Of a stretch of 64,000 bases of DNA, positions 16,853-24,877 are shown one piece after another. Numbering within the stretch: position 1 is the first letter of the stretch; each line of letters begins with the position of its first letter. Under the pieces are notes generated by a model. It was not told where the DNA came from, ran no database searches, and worked only from the letters and a program-made list of their open reading frames with translations. The DNA is from Streptomyces sp. A2-16 (GTDB lineage: Bacteria; Actinomycetota; Actinomycetes; Streptomycetales; Streptomycetaceae). The position numbers and the translations under genes were made by a program. The stretch covers positions 3,100,001-3,164,000 of the forward strand of contig NZ_CP063808.1 in NCBI RefSeq assembly GCF_018128905.1, given 5' to 3'.

Positions 16853-17820
16853 GGAAGCAACGCGTCCACGTCGGGGGTCTTCTTGAAGAACCCGTCCTCC
16901 TCGCCCAGCTTCGCCAGCGCCTCGATGGACTCCTTGTTCGGCTCGGCCGGCCACTTGGGGAGAGTCACCTGCGCCAGCACGGATGCCGGGATCTTGGTGT
17001 ACGTCGTGATGATCTGGCGTGCCTCGTCCGGGTGGGCGTCGGCGTAGGCGAGGGACTCGGCGGTGGCCTCCTGGAACCTCTTCACCACGTCGGCGTTCTG
17101 CTGCCGGTACCGGGTCGAGGTGAAGTACATGGCGACCGTGGTGCCCTGCGCCACGTCCACCATGGGGGAGGCGATCACCTGGCCGCCCTGGCCCTTGATG
17201 GTGGCGAGCGCGGGCTCGACCGCGCAGGCCGCGTCGACCTGGCCGCTGTCGAGGGCGGCCGGCATCTGGTCGAAGGCCAGTTCCACGAACTTCACCTTGT
17301 CCGGGTCGCCGCCGTCCTTGCGGACCGACTCGCGCACCGCGGACTCGTTGATGTTCTTCAGGGTGTTGATCGCGACCTTCTTGCCCTCCAGGTCCTTCGC
17401 GGACCTGATCGAGCTGCCCTTCTGCACCGCGATTCCCGCAAAGTCCTTGCCCGCCACGCCGGTTGAGGCGATGCCGTTGGAGACCGCCTTGATCGGCACG
17501 CCGGACGACCGGGCGATCAGCAGGGAGGTGACGTTGGAGAAGCCGAACTGGAACTGCCCGCTGGCGACTCCGGGCACGATCGCCGCGCCGCCGGACGCGG
17601 TCGATATCTCGAGCTTCAGCCCGTGCTTGCCGTAGAAGCCCTTCTGCTGGCCCAGATACACCGGCGCGACATCGACGATCGGAATGAGGCCGAGCTTGAC
17701 GGTGGTGGTGCCGCCGGACGACGATCCCGAGTCCGGGGCCCCCGAGTCCCCGGACGAACCACAGGCCGACGCGGTGACCAGTAATGCTCCGGCCGCGAGA
17801 GCGGCGAGCAGACGACGCAT
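16849..17820 (-). CDS. NrtA/SsuA-type substrate-binding lipoprotein
   Basis: The 323-residue protein has a short lipoprotein signal MRRLLAALAAGALLVTASAC (lipid cysteine at residue 20), then a serine/glycine linker and an NMT1/SsuA-like domain: KLGLIPIVDVAPVYLGQQKG, KHGLKLEISTASGGAAIVPG, GKKVAINTLKN, DAACAVEPA. The ATG at 17820 has AGGAGGAG directly upstream; the longer frame from 17934 lacks a signal at its start. It is the first gene of the importer operon and is divergent from the IclR regulator, which is its likely controller. Aromatic carboxylates (as in Rhodococcus PatDABC) are one possible ligand class. Confidence 0.88.
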   Translation of the reverse strand: MRRLLAALAAGALLVTASACGSSGDSGAPDSGSSSGGTTTVKLGLIPIVDVAPVYLGQQKGFYGKHGLKLEISTASGGAAIVPGVASGQFQFGFSNVTSLLIARSSGVPIKAVSNGIASTGVAGKDFAGIAVQKGSSIRSAKDLEGKKVAINTLKNINESAVRESVRKDGGDPDKVKFVELAFDQMPAALDSGQVDAACAVEPALATIKGQGGQVIASPMVDVAQGTTVAMYFTSTRYRQQNADVVKRFQEATAESLAYADAHPDEARQIITTYTKIPASVLAQVTLPKWPAEPNKESIEALAKLGEEDGFFKKTPDVDALLP

Positions 17821-17913
17821 GGCTCCTCCTGTGCAGACTTCGTTGTTCCGACAGGCTGTGCGCAGACCGCACAGTGGTGCACAGCGCGAAAGGTATTGGT
17901 CTCGCGGGGCGGG

Positions 17914-17944
17914 GTCAACACCTTTGGCTGACAATATTGTTGAC
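17914..17944. promoter_or_regulatory. Candidate IclR operator in the divergent promoter
   Basis: GTCAACA (17914-17920) and TGTTGAC (17938-17944) form a 7-bp inverted repeat, and the perfect palindrome ACAATATTGT (17931-17940) sits inside it. This is the AT-richest spot between the importer operon and the IclR gene and just upstream of the IclR ribosome binding site. IclR binding is inferred. Confidence 0.5.
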
Positions 17945-17965
17945 AGTTGCTCGACGGAGGCGACG

Positions 17966-18820
17966 ATGCCCGAAGCAGACCGCGCCCCCCACTTCGTCCG
18001 TTCCCTGGAGCGCGGCCTCGCGGTGATCCGCGCCTTCGACGCCGACCACCCGGAACTGACCCTCAGCGAGGTCGCCCGTTCCTGCGGACTGACCCGCGCG
18101 GCGGCCCGCCGCTTCCTGCTGACGCTGGCCGACCTCGGATACGTCCGCGCCGACGGCCGTGCCTACCGGCTCACCCCGCGGGTGCTGGAGCTCGGCTACT
18201 CCTACCTGTCGAGCTTCTCGCTGGCCCAGATCGCCGAACCGCATCTGGAGCAACTGGTCGAGAACACAAGGGAGTCGTCGTCCCTGTGCGTGCTCGACGG
18301 TGACGACATCGTCTATGTCGCCCGGGTGCCCGCGCGCCGCATCATGACCGCGGCGATCACCGTCGGCACCCGCTTCCCCGCCCATGCCACCTCCGTGGGG
18401 CGGGTGATCCTCGCGCACCTGCCGGAGGAGGAGGTCGAAACACGGCTCGCCCGGGCCGAGTTGACCCCGCTCACCGACCGCACGATCGTCTCCGCCGAAC
18501 TGCTGCGGACGGAACTGGAACGGGTGCGACGGCAGGGGTACGCCCTCGTCGACCAGGAGCTGGAGGAGGGCCTGCGCTCGATCGCCGCCCCGGTCCGGGA
18601 CCGGGACGGCGAGGTGGTGGCGGCGGTCAACATCCCGGTGCAGGCGGGGCGTACGACCCTCGCCGCGGTCCGGCGGGACCTGCTGCCGGCGCTGCTGGAG
18701 ACCGTGGCCGGCATCGAGACCGACCTCCGGATGGCTACAGGTCCAGCACGAGCTTCTTCCCCCGGCACCGGGACACGCAGATCATCATCGTCTCCCCGGC
18801 CTCCCGCTCCTCGTCCGTGA
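17966..18820 (+). CDS. IclR-family regulator, PcaR/PobR-like
   Basis: The protein opens with FVRSLERGLAVIRAFDADHP and LSEVARSCGLTRAAARRFLL, the winged helix of the PcaR/PcaU/PobR branch that senses aromatic acids, followed by an IclR effector domain (RIMTAAITVGTRFPAHATSV; GYALVDQELEEGLRSIAAPV). The ATG at 17966 has GGAGG 6 bp upstream. It sits between the importer and the Rieske demethylase genes and probably controls both. At 284 residues it is about 25-30 longer than usual: after GIETDLRMA the frame runs 86 bp into the convergent reductase gene, so an original stop may have been lost. Confidence 0.88.
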   Translation: MPEADRAPHFVRSLERGLAVIRAFDADHPELTLSEVARSCGLTRAAARRFLLTLADLGYVRADGRAYRLTPRVLELGYSYLSSFSLAQIAEPHLEQLVENTRESSSLCVLDGDDIVYVARVPARRIMTAAITVGTRFPAHATSVGRVILAHLPEEEVETRLARAELTPLTDRTIVSAELLRTELERVRRQGYALVDQELEEGLRSIAAPVRDRDGEVVAAVNIPVQAGRTTLAAVRRDLLPALLETVAGIETDLRMATGPARASSPGTGTRRSSSSPRPPAPRP

Positions 18821-19673
18821 GCACCGAGTCCCGGTGGTCCGGGGTGCCGTCGAGGACGTCGGTCTCACAGGTGCCGCAGGTGCCCTCGGTGCAGGAGAAC
18901 AGCACCTCCACGCCACAGGCGCGGACGGCGTCGAGCACGGAGACGTCCGGGGGCACGGTGATCGTCGTGCCGGTCTGCGCGAGCTCGACCTCGAACTCCG
19001 TGTTCTCGCCCTCCGGTTGCTCCTTCGGTGCGAACCGCTCGACGTGCAGCAGACCGGCCGGGCAGCGCTCCTCCACCGCGTCGAGCAGCGGGCCGGGTCC
19101 GCAGCAGTAGACGAGGGTGTCCTCGGGGACGCCGTCCAGCACCGAGGCGAGGTCCAGGAGGCCGGTCTCGTCCTGGGGAGCGACGGTGACGCGGTCGCCG
19201 TACCGGCCCAACTCGCCGGTGAACGCCATGGAGGCGCGGGTGCGCCCGCCGTAGAGCAGGGTCCACTCGGCGCCCTCGGCCTCCGCCGCCGCGAGCATCG
19301 GCAGGATCGGGGTGATGCCGATGCCGCCCGCGATGAAGCGGTAGCGGGGCGCGGACCGCAGCGCGAAGTGGTTGCGCGGACCGCGCACCCTGACCTTGCC
19401 GCCCCGCTCCACCTGCTCGTGCACATGGGCGGATCCACCGCGTCCCGCGGGCTCGCGCAGCACGGCGATCCGCCAGGCGGTGCGGTCGGCGGGATCGCCG
19501 CACAGGGAGTACTGGCGCTCGAGGCCCGGCCCGAGCACCACGTCGATGTGGGCGCCGGGCTCCCAGGCCGGGAGCTGTTCGCCCAGCGGGTGGCGCAGGG
19601 TGAGGGCGAGCACGCCGTCGGCCGCGACGTCCCTGCGGTCGACGACGAGTTCGGCTTCGTACGCGTCACTCAT
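18735..19673 (-). CDS. Rieske-oxygenase reductase, VanB/phthalate-dioxygenase-reductase type
   Basis: The 312-residue electron-transfer protein has an FMN-binding barrel (LERQYSLCGDPADRTAW), an NADH domain (FIAGGIGITPILPML) and a C-terminal plant-type [2Fe-2S] ferredoxin with Cys261, Cys266, Cys269 (SCTEGTCGTC) and Cys299. This domain order defines the class IA reductases that feed VanA-type oxygenases. The ATG at 19673 overlaps the end of the 73-residue gene before it by 8 bp. Given the VanA-like partner, vanillate or another methoxy- or carboxy-aromatic is the likely substrate of the complex. Confidence 0.88.
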   Translation of the reverse strand: MSDAYEAELVVDRRDVAADGVLALTLRHPLGEQLPAWEPGAHIDVVLGPGLERQYSLCGDPADRTAWRIAVLREPAGRGGSAHVHEQVERGGKVRVRGPRNHFALRSAPRYRFIAGGIGITPILPMLAAAEAEGAEWTLLYGGRTRASMAFTGELGRYGDRVTVAPQDETGLLDLASVLDGVPEDTLVYCCGPGPLLDAVEERCPAGLLHVERFAPKEQPEGENTEFEVELAQTGTTITVPPDVSVLDAVRACGVEVLFSCTEGTCGTCETDVLDGTPDHRDSVLTDEEREAGETMMICVSRCRGKKLVLDL

Positions 19674-19887
19674 GAGCTGTTTCCTCGCCGTTCGTGTTCC
19701 TGCGGCCGGTGTCCTGCGGCTCGTCCTCCCGCGGGGCGTGGCCGTTCGGGTGCGCGAGCATCCACTCCCACATCTCGATCGGGTCCTGGGAGGTGTGCTC
19801 GCGGCCGCAGTGACAGGTGCCGTGCAGGGTGTCGGTGCCCGGCAGCCAGTCGATGCGGTAGATCTCCCCGGTGGCTCCGGCACTCAC
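19666..19887 (-). CDS. Small 73-residue protein between Rieske oxygenase and reductase
   Basis: This short gene starts with a GTG sharing bases with the stop of the oxygenase gene (GTGA, 19884-19887) and ends 8 bp inside the reductase gene, so it is translationally coupled on both sides. The protein begins VSAGATGEIYRIDWLPGTD, has a CHCGREH motif (residues 25-31, two cysteines and two histidines in seven residues) and an acidic/polar C-terminal tail. EMWEWMLAHPNGH suggests a short amphipathic helix. No known domain is recognised; a metal-binding or assembly role is speculation. Confidence 0.65.
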   Translation of the reverse strand: MSAGATGEIYRIDWLPGTDTLHGTCHCGREHTSQDPIEMWEWMLAHPNGHAPREDEPQDTGRRNTNGEETAHE

Positions 19888-20957
19888 AGGACCTTCTCCA
19901 CGGGCTTGTCGCCCTCCTCGACCAGCCGGGCGAGGATGCGGCGGGCGGCGAGACCGCCGGTGTCGATGTTGATGCTCAGCTCCTGGTAGCCGGAGCGCTC
20001 GGTGCCGAGCGTCCTCTGGAGCAGGTTGAGCGCGTCGACGTCCTGCATGACGACGGTGTGGTTGTTGCCCCGCAGGAACTCGGTGACCTCGGCGTCCTCG
20101 GTCGCCCAGTCGCGCGAGACCATCCAGAAGTCGTACACGTGCCCGTCGCTCGACGGCGTGATGGCGTACGTGATCTCGGTGTGGAAGCCGTTCGGGTCGC
20201 TGCCGTCGGCCTCGGGAAGCACACCCACCGGGGCGATGCGGCTGTGCAGCAGGTACAGGCAGGGAGCGTGGTACTCGATGTCCTGCCAGCGGGTGATCCG
20301 CCCCTCGATGCCGGTGGACTTGGCGTAGAACGGCGGGCAGGCGGCGTCGTCCATGTGCCGGCTGACCCGCACGATGCCGGCGCCCTCGTCGACCTCCGTG
20401 GTGATCGGCGTCTCGGCGACCTCGGGGGTGCCGATGTAGCCGCCGTGCAGATACGTCTCGTGGGAGAGGTCGAGGAGGTTGTCGACCAGCAGTCCGTAGT
20501 CGGCGTCGATCGGCTCCATGCCGCGGACGGTGACCCACCCGGGGGAGTCGAGGTGCCGGGCCCGCGGGATGGTGTCGGCGTCCGCGAGCGCCGGGTCGCC
20601 GATCCACACCCAGATCAGGGAGTCCAGCTCGGCTATGGGGTAGGAGGCGACGCGGGCGGTCCGCGGTACGCGCTTCTGCCCCGGCACGTACACACAGGTG
20701 CCCGTCGTGTCGTACGTGAACCCGTGGTACCCGCACACGATCCGGTCGCCGTCGAGCCGGCTCGGCTTCTCGTGCAGCGGGAACCGGCGGTGCACGCACC
20801 GGTCGGCGAGCGCGACGGGCGTCCCGTCCTCCTCGGTCCGGTAGAACACGAGCGGCTCACCGAGGATCGTCCGGCCGAGCAGCTCCTCGCGCCCGACCTC
20901 ATGGCTGTAGGCGGCGACGTACCACTGGTTCCTGGCGAACGCGGTCATGTGCGGCAT
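19884..20957 (-). CDS. Rieske non-heme iron oxygenase, VanA-like
   Basis: The 357-residue oxygenase has a Rieske [2Fe-2S] site CVHRRFP (Cys54, His56) with CGYHGF (Cys75, His78) and the mononuclear iron motif LLDLSHETYLH (Asp163, His166, His171). The opening FARNQWYVAAYSHEVGREEL and GRTILGEPLVFYR is typical of vanillate O-demethylase oxygenase and related aromatic demethylases. The ATG at 20957 has GGGAG upstream. With the reductase it would convert a methoxy-aromatic acid to its phenol, which could feed the pca operon about 24 kb away. Substrate assignment is by resemblance only. Confidence 0.85.
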   Translation of the reverse strand: MPHMTAFARNQWYVAAYSHEVGREELLGRTILGEPLVFYRTEEDGTPVALADRCVHRRFPLHEKPSRLDGDRIVCGYHGFTYDTTGTCVYVPGQKRVPRTARVASYPIAELDSLIWVWIGDPALADADTIPRARHLDSPGWVTVRGMEPIDADYGLLVDNLLDLSHETYLHGGYIGTPEVAETPITTEVDEGAGIVRVSRHMDDAACPPFYAKSTGIEGRITRWQDIEYHAPCLYLLHSRIAPVGVLPEADGSDPNGFHTEITYAITPSSDGHVYDFWMVSRDWATEDAEVTEFLRGNNHTVVMQDVDALNLLQRTLGTERSGYQELSINIDTGGLAARRILARLVEEGDKPVEKVL

Positions 20958-21293
20958 CGTTGCGGCTCCCGTCGTTGGGTGGTGGCGACATCGTCGTGAA
21001 GGGCCTCGCCGACGCGCAACGCTGCTTCCGCCTCACGGAAGGTTGAGCGGAAAGTGCCAGGTCACAGCCTGCGTGGCGGACGGTTCCGCTGTCGGTCAAG
21101 GGTAGGGACGAGGACTTGCCGGACGCAAGGAGCCCGGGTGGCCACGGACTTCGCCACCGGACGGAGACGGCTGGGCAAGCTAATTGTAAAGAACCTTGAC
21201 AGTTATATGGTCTAGTCCAATCATGGGGCACGGTTCTTCCCGCGGTACCGCGATTCCGCAGTACCCGCATGCCCTTTCCCCCTGGGAGCGTCA
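20958..21293. other. 336-bp divergent intergenic region
   Basis: No gene is seen here. The left part should hold the promoter of the oxygenase operon; the right part contains a consensus-like -35 box and a DasR-type site for the chitinase gene. No other repeat or RNA structure was recognised. Confidence 0.7.
21196..21221 (+). promoter_or_regulatory. Chitinase promoter with DasR-responsive-element-like site
   Basis: A perfect TTGACA (21196-21201) is followed by TATGGTCTAGTCCAAT (21206-21221), a close match to the DasR consensus of the form ACTGGTCTAGACCAGT and to the direct repeats known from Streptomyces chitinase promoters. The site lies in the spacer and -10 region, where a repressor would block transcription. 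DasR control links expression to N-acetylglucosamine/chitin status (established for the genus). Confidence 0.7.
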
Positions 21294-22373
21294 GTGAGAC
21301 GACCTGGTCACCTTCGTGCGTTGCTGTCCTGTCTGAGCGTGAGCGCTCTGTCCGCGGGGCTCGTCGGACTCGGGGGAGGGAGCGCGCTCGCGGCGCCTTC
21401 CGCGCCCTCGCTCCCGGCCTTCGGCAAGCCCCTGCCCGCCCATGTGGCGGCGCCCTACTTCGAGTCCTGGACCGGCGAGAGCCCGGCCGCGCTCGCCGCC
21501 GCCTCCGGCAACAAGTACCTCACCCTGGCCTTCCTCCAGACGGCCGCGGCGGGTTCGTGCTCCGCCTACTGGAACGGTGAGACGGACCAGCCGATCTCGA
21601 AGACGACCTTCGGCCGCGACATCGCCACCATCCAGGCGCGCGGCGGCAACGTCATCCCCTCCTTCGGCGGCTGGTCCGCTGACACCACCGGCACCGAACT
21701 GGCCGACAGCTGCACCAGCGTCGACGCCATCGCAGAGGTGTTCAAGAGCCTCGTCACGACGTACGGCATCACCCGCATCGACCTCGACGTCGAGGGCGAC
21801 TCGATCAACAACACCGCCGGGATCGACCGCCGCAACAAGGCGATCGCCAAGGTCCAGCGCTGGGCCGAACGCACCGGCCGCACCGTCCAGTTCTCCTACA
21901 CCCTGCCGACCTCCACGCACGGTCTGGAGGCCAACGGCCTCGCCGTGCTCCAGAACGCCGTCGACAACGGCGCGCGCGTGGACGTCGTCAACCTCATGAC
22001 GTTCGACTACTACGACGGCGCCACGCACGACATGGCGGCCGACACGGTGACGGCCGCCGAGGGTCTGCACGCCCAGCTCGCCGCGCTCCACCCGCACAAG
22101 AGCTCCGCGAAGCTGTGGAGCATGATCGGCATCATCGAGATGCCCGGCATCGACGACTACGGCCCCGAGGAGACCTTCACCGTCGAGAACGCGGTCGCGG
22201 TGGAGAAGTGGGCCGAGGCCAAGCGGATCAACACCCTCTCGTTCTGGGCACTCCAGCGCGACAACGGCGGCTGCCCGGGCACCGGCGGCTCCGACTCCTG
22301 CTCCGGCATCGCCCAGGACACCTGGGCCTTCAGCCACACCTTCGAGAAGTTCACCGGCGGCGGGCACAGCTAG
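21294..22373 (+). CDS. Secreted GH18 chitinase-like protein
   Basis: The 359-residue protein has a signal peptide ending GGGSALA (about residue 33) and a single GH18 barrel with no separate chitin-binding domain. The catalytic strand reads GITRIDLDVEG, where Asp163, Asp165 and Glu167 form the DxDxE core; the first Asp of the usual DxxDxDxE is Thr. LWSMIGIIEMPGIDD and INTLSFWALQRDNGGCPGT are typical of ChiC/ChiD-like bacterial GH18 enzymes. A GTG start has GGGAG upstream. The DasR-type site supports a role in chitin breakdown, complementing the alpha-1,3-glucanase nearby. Confidence 0.88.
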   Translation: MRRPGHLRALLSCLSVSALSAGLVGLGGGSALAAPSAPSLPAFGKPLPAHVAAPYFESWTGESPAALAAASGNKYLTLAFLQTAAAGSCSAYWNGETDQPISKTTFGRDIATIQARGGNVIPSFGGWSADTTGTELADSCTSVDAIAEVFKSLVTTYGITRIDLDVEGDSINNTAGIDRRNKAIAKVQRWAERTGRTVQFSYTLPTSTHGLEANGLAVLQNAVDNGARVDVVNLMTFDYYDGATHDMAADTVTAAEGLHAQLAALHPHKSSAKLWSMIGIIEMPGIDDYGPEETFTVENAVAVEKWAEAKRINTLSFWALQRDNGGCPGTGGSDSCSGIAQDTWAFSHTFEKFTGGGHS

Positions 22374-22379
22374 CACACC

Positions 22380-22444
22380 CCCACCACAGGCGGCGAGGGC
22401 CCGGGCGCGCACGAAGCGCCCGGGCCCTCGCCGCCTGTGGTGGG
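22380..22444. terminator. Perfect 29-bp inverted repeat terminator
   Basis: Bases 22380-22408 and 22416-22444 are exact reverse complements over 29 bp with a 7-base loop (GCACGAA), starting 7 bp after the chitinase stop. This very stable GC-rich hairpin should terminate transcription of the chitinase gene; no U-tract follows, as is common in Streptomyces. Confidence 0.85.
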
Positions 22445-22505
22445 TTCGCCTCGCGCGGGCCCCACCTTGCGCCGGGCTCCACCTCGCACACCGAGCGTCG
22501 GGCCG

Positions 22506-22527
22506 ATTTCGCTACAAGTTCCGAAAT
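22506..22527. promoter_or_regulatory. Candidate operator upstream of the ROK-associated sugar ABC operon
   Basis: ATTTCG (22506-22511) and CGAAAT (22522-22527) form a 6-bp inverted repeat in the only AT-rich stretch upstream of the binding-protein gene. CGAAA/TTTCG half-sites are typical of ROK and some LacI operators; binding by the ROK regulator encoded at 27.0 kb is inferred. Confidence 0.4.
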
Positions 22528-22637
22528 TATTGAAGGCCGGGACCGCCACATGGCCGAAACACGCGGTTCATAGCGTCAGCCGCACAGCCCCCACACCACC
22601 CCACTGTCCTCTGCACCTCGTGTGACAGGAGTCCCCC

Positions 22638-23936
22638 GTGCCCAATCTCTCCCGCCGCAGCGCCCTGCGGCTGACCGCCGGCATGGCGCTCGGCGCCGCC
22701 CTGCCCCTCGCCGGCTGCGGGCGCAGCAACGACACGGCCGCCACCGCCGGCGCCAAGAAGGTCGACGCGTCCCCGGCCACCGGCACCGTGAACGTCTGGG
22801 CCGCCCAGGGCGACGCCGACGTGCTCGGCACGGTCGTCAAGCCGTTCAAGGCGGCCAACCCCGACGTGGTCGTCAAGACCACGCTCATACCGAACGCCGA
22901 GTACTACACCAAGCTCCAGGCGGCGATCGCGGCGGGCAAGGGGCCGGACATCGCCCAGTTCTTCCCCGAGTCGCAGGCCCAGTTCCTCGACTCCTCGACC
23001 CTGCTGCCCGTACCGGACGGCCTGGTCGACAAGAGCAGTTTCTTCACGAGTCTCTGGGACGCCGGGGTCGTGGACGGCGTGGCGTACACGGTGCCCTGGT
23101 ACGCGTACACGTACGCCCTCGTCTACCGATCCGATCTGGCCAAGAAGGCGGGCGTCGAGGCGCCGAAGGCATGGGCCGACATGGAGCCCTTCCTCAAGGC
23201 CCTCCAGGGTGCCGGCGCGGCTCGCGGACTCGGGGCCGACATCGGCTGGGACATCTTCAACGGCCAGGACGTCGCCATGTACGCCTGGCAGGCCGGCGGC
23301 TCCCTCGTCACCTCCGACGGCAAGTGGAACCTGAACACCCCCCAGATGGCCGCCGCCCTGAAGTACAACGCCGACTTCTTCACCTCCGGGGCCGCCGACA
23401 CCAGCGGGCCGACCTTCCTGGACGCGCAGCCGTACTTCGTCTCCGGGAAGACGGCCTCCATGATCACCGGGCCCTGGGTCCTCGGCCAGCTCGACACCGC
23501 GGCCAAGAAGAAGGGCTGGACGTCCGCCCACGTCGCCACCGCCCCGCTGCCCGCCGGAGCGTCGAGCAGCGTCACCTTCTCCGCGGGCGGCACCTGGGGC
23601 GTCCTCGCCGGCAGCGGCAACGCGGACGCCGCCTGGAAGCTCGTCCGGTACCTGGCCGCGCCGAGCACCCAGGTCGCGCAGTACAAGGCGTACGGCTCGC
23701 TCCCGGCCGTCATCACCGCCTGGGACGACTCGGCCATCAAGAACCAGCCGCTCCTGGACGCCTTCTTCACCCAGCTCAAGAACACCCGGGCGTTTCCGCA
23801 GATCAGCACCTGGCAGCAGGTCGCGACCCGGCTGGGCAAGGAGATGGAGGCGGTGGCCAAGGGCAAGGAGACCGCGGCGGGGGCGGCCGCGAACATCCAG
23901 GCGTACGCCGAGAGCGTCGGCACCGGTAGGAAGTGA
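22638..23936 (+). CDS. Sugar ABC transporter substrate-binding lipoprotein
   Basis: The 432-residue protein starts MPNLSRRSALRLTAGMALGA with a twin-arginine-like SRRSALRL and a lipobox PLAGC (Cys27), so it may be exported by Tat and lipidated. The body is a family-1 sugar-binding protein: VKPFKAANPDVVVKTTLIPN, YYTKLQAAIAAGKGPDIAQF, WDAGVVDGVAYTVPWYAYTY. The GTG has AGGAG about 9 bp upstream. It heads an operon of permease, permease, carboxylesterase and ROK regulator. The ligand is likely a glycoside or oligosaccharide, given the downstream oxidase and isomerase. Confidence 0.9.
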   Translation: MPNLSRRSALRLTAGMALGAALPLAGCGRSNDTAATAGAKKVDASPATGTVNVWAAQGDADVLGTVVKPFKAANPDVVVKTTLIPNAEYYTKLQAAIAAGKGPDIAQFFPESQAQFLDSSTLLPVPDGLVDKSSFFTSLWDAGVVDGVAYTVPWYAYTYALVYRSDLAKKAGVEAPKAWADMEPFLKALQGAGAARGLGADIGWDIFNGQDVAMYAWQAGGSLVTSDGKWNLNTPQMAAALKYNADFFTSGAADTSGPTFLDAQPYFVSGKTASMITGPWVLGQLDTAAKKKGWTSAHVATAPLPAGASSSVTFSAGGTWGVLAGSGNADAAWKLVRYLAAPSTQVAQYKAYGSLPAVITAWDDSAIKNQPLLDAFFTQLKNTRAFPQISTWQQVATRLGKEMEAVAKGKETAAGAAANIQAYAESVGTGRK

Positions 23937-24877
23937 TGGCCTCCACCCTCGCACCGGCGACCCGGGAGACCGCGGTCGCACCGAAGGCGGCGGCGCGCAG
24001 GGCCTCCCGCGCCCGGCGCACCGCCGTGGCCTGGCTGTTCCTCGCCCCGTTCGCCGTCGTCTTCGTGGTCTACACGGCGATCCCCACCGTCGCCGCCCTC
24101 GGCCTGAGCCTCACCGACATCCGGGGCGCCGACCTGCGCACCCCGTTCGCCGTCGACTTCACCGGCGTCGAGAACTACGTACGGCTGTTCCAGGACGACA
24201 CCTTCGTCCGGGACCTCCTCAACACCGGCCTCTTCGTGGCCGTGGGCGTACCGCTGACGATGGTCACCGGGTTCGTGCTGGCCCTCGCGCTGAACTCCGG
24301 CGTACGGCGGCTGCGCGGCCTGTTCCGTACCGTCTTCTTCGCCCCCGTCGTCACCAACGTGGTGGCCGCCGCGCTGATCTGGCAGTACGCCTTCCACACC
24401 GACGGCACCGTCAACAAGGTGCTCGGCGCGGTCGGCCTCGCCGGACCGAACTGGCTGGACGACCCGAACCTGGCCATGCCGGTCGTCGTCCTGCTCGGTG
24501 TCTGGCGCAACTTCGGTACGGCGATGGTGCTGTTCCTCGCCGGTCTCCAGGCCGTGCCCCAGGACGTGTACGAGGCCGCCGCCCTCGACGGTGCGGGGCG
24601 GTGGCGGCAACTGCGGCACATCACCCTGCCCTTGCTGCTGCCGACCACCCTCATGGTCTCCGTCCTGCTGACCGTCTTCTACCTCCAGGTCTTCGACGAG
24701 CCCTATCTGCTCACCGGCGGCGGCCCGCTGGGCTCCACCGAGTCGGTCGCGCTCTACACCTACCGCCAGTTCGGGGCGGGCGAGTTCGGGATGTCCTCGG
24801 CGGCGTCCTTCGTGACGCTCGTGCTGGTGATGGTCGTGAGTGTCGTCCAGTTCCGGCTGCTGAGGTCCCGCACATGA
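23936..24877 (+). CDS. Sugar ABC transporter permease (MalF/UgpA type)
   Basis: The 313-residue permease has an N-terminal segment AWLFLAPFAVVFVVYTAIPT, six predicted helices and the EAA loop EAAALDGAGRWRQLRHITLP. TGGGPLGSTESVALYTYRQF is typical of UgpA-like subunits. The ATG at 23936 overlaps the stop of the binding-protein gene by one base and has GGTAGGA at good spacing; an adjacent GTG at 23933 is possible but too close to that site. It overlaps the next permease by ATGA. Confidence 0.9.
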   Translation: MASTLAPATRETAVAPKAAARRASRARRTAVAWLFLAPFAVVFVVYTAIPTVAALGLSLTDIRGADLRTPFAVDFTGVENYVRLFQDDTFVRDLLNTGLFVAVGVPLTMVTGFVLALALNSGVRRLRGLFRTVFFAPVVTNVVAAALIWQYAFHTDGTVNKVLGAVGLAGPNWLDDPNLAMPVVVLLGVWRNFGTAMVLFLAGLQAVPQDVYEAAALDGAGRWRQLRHITLPLLLPTTLMVSVLLTVFYLQVFDEPYLLTGGGPLGSTESVALYTYRQFGAGEFGMSSAASFVTLVLVMVVSVVQFRLLRSRT

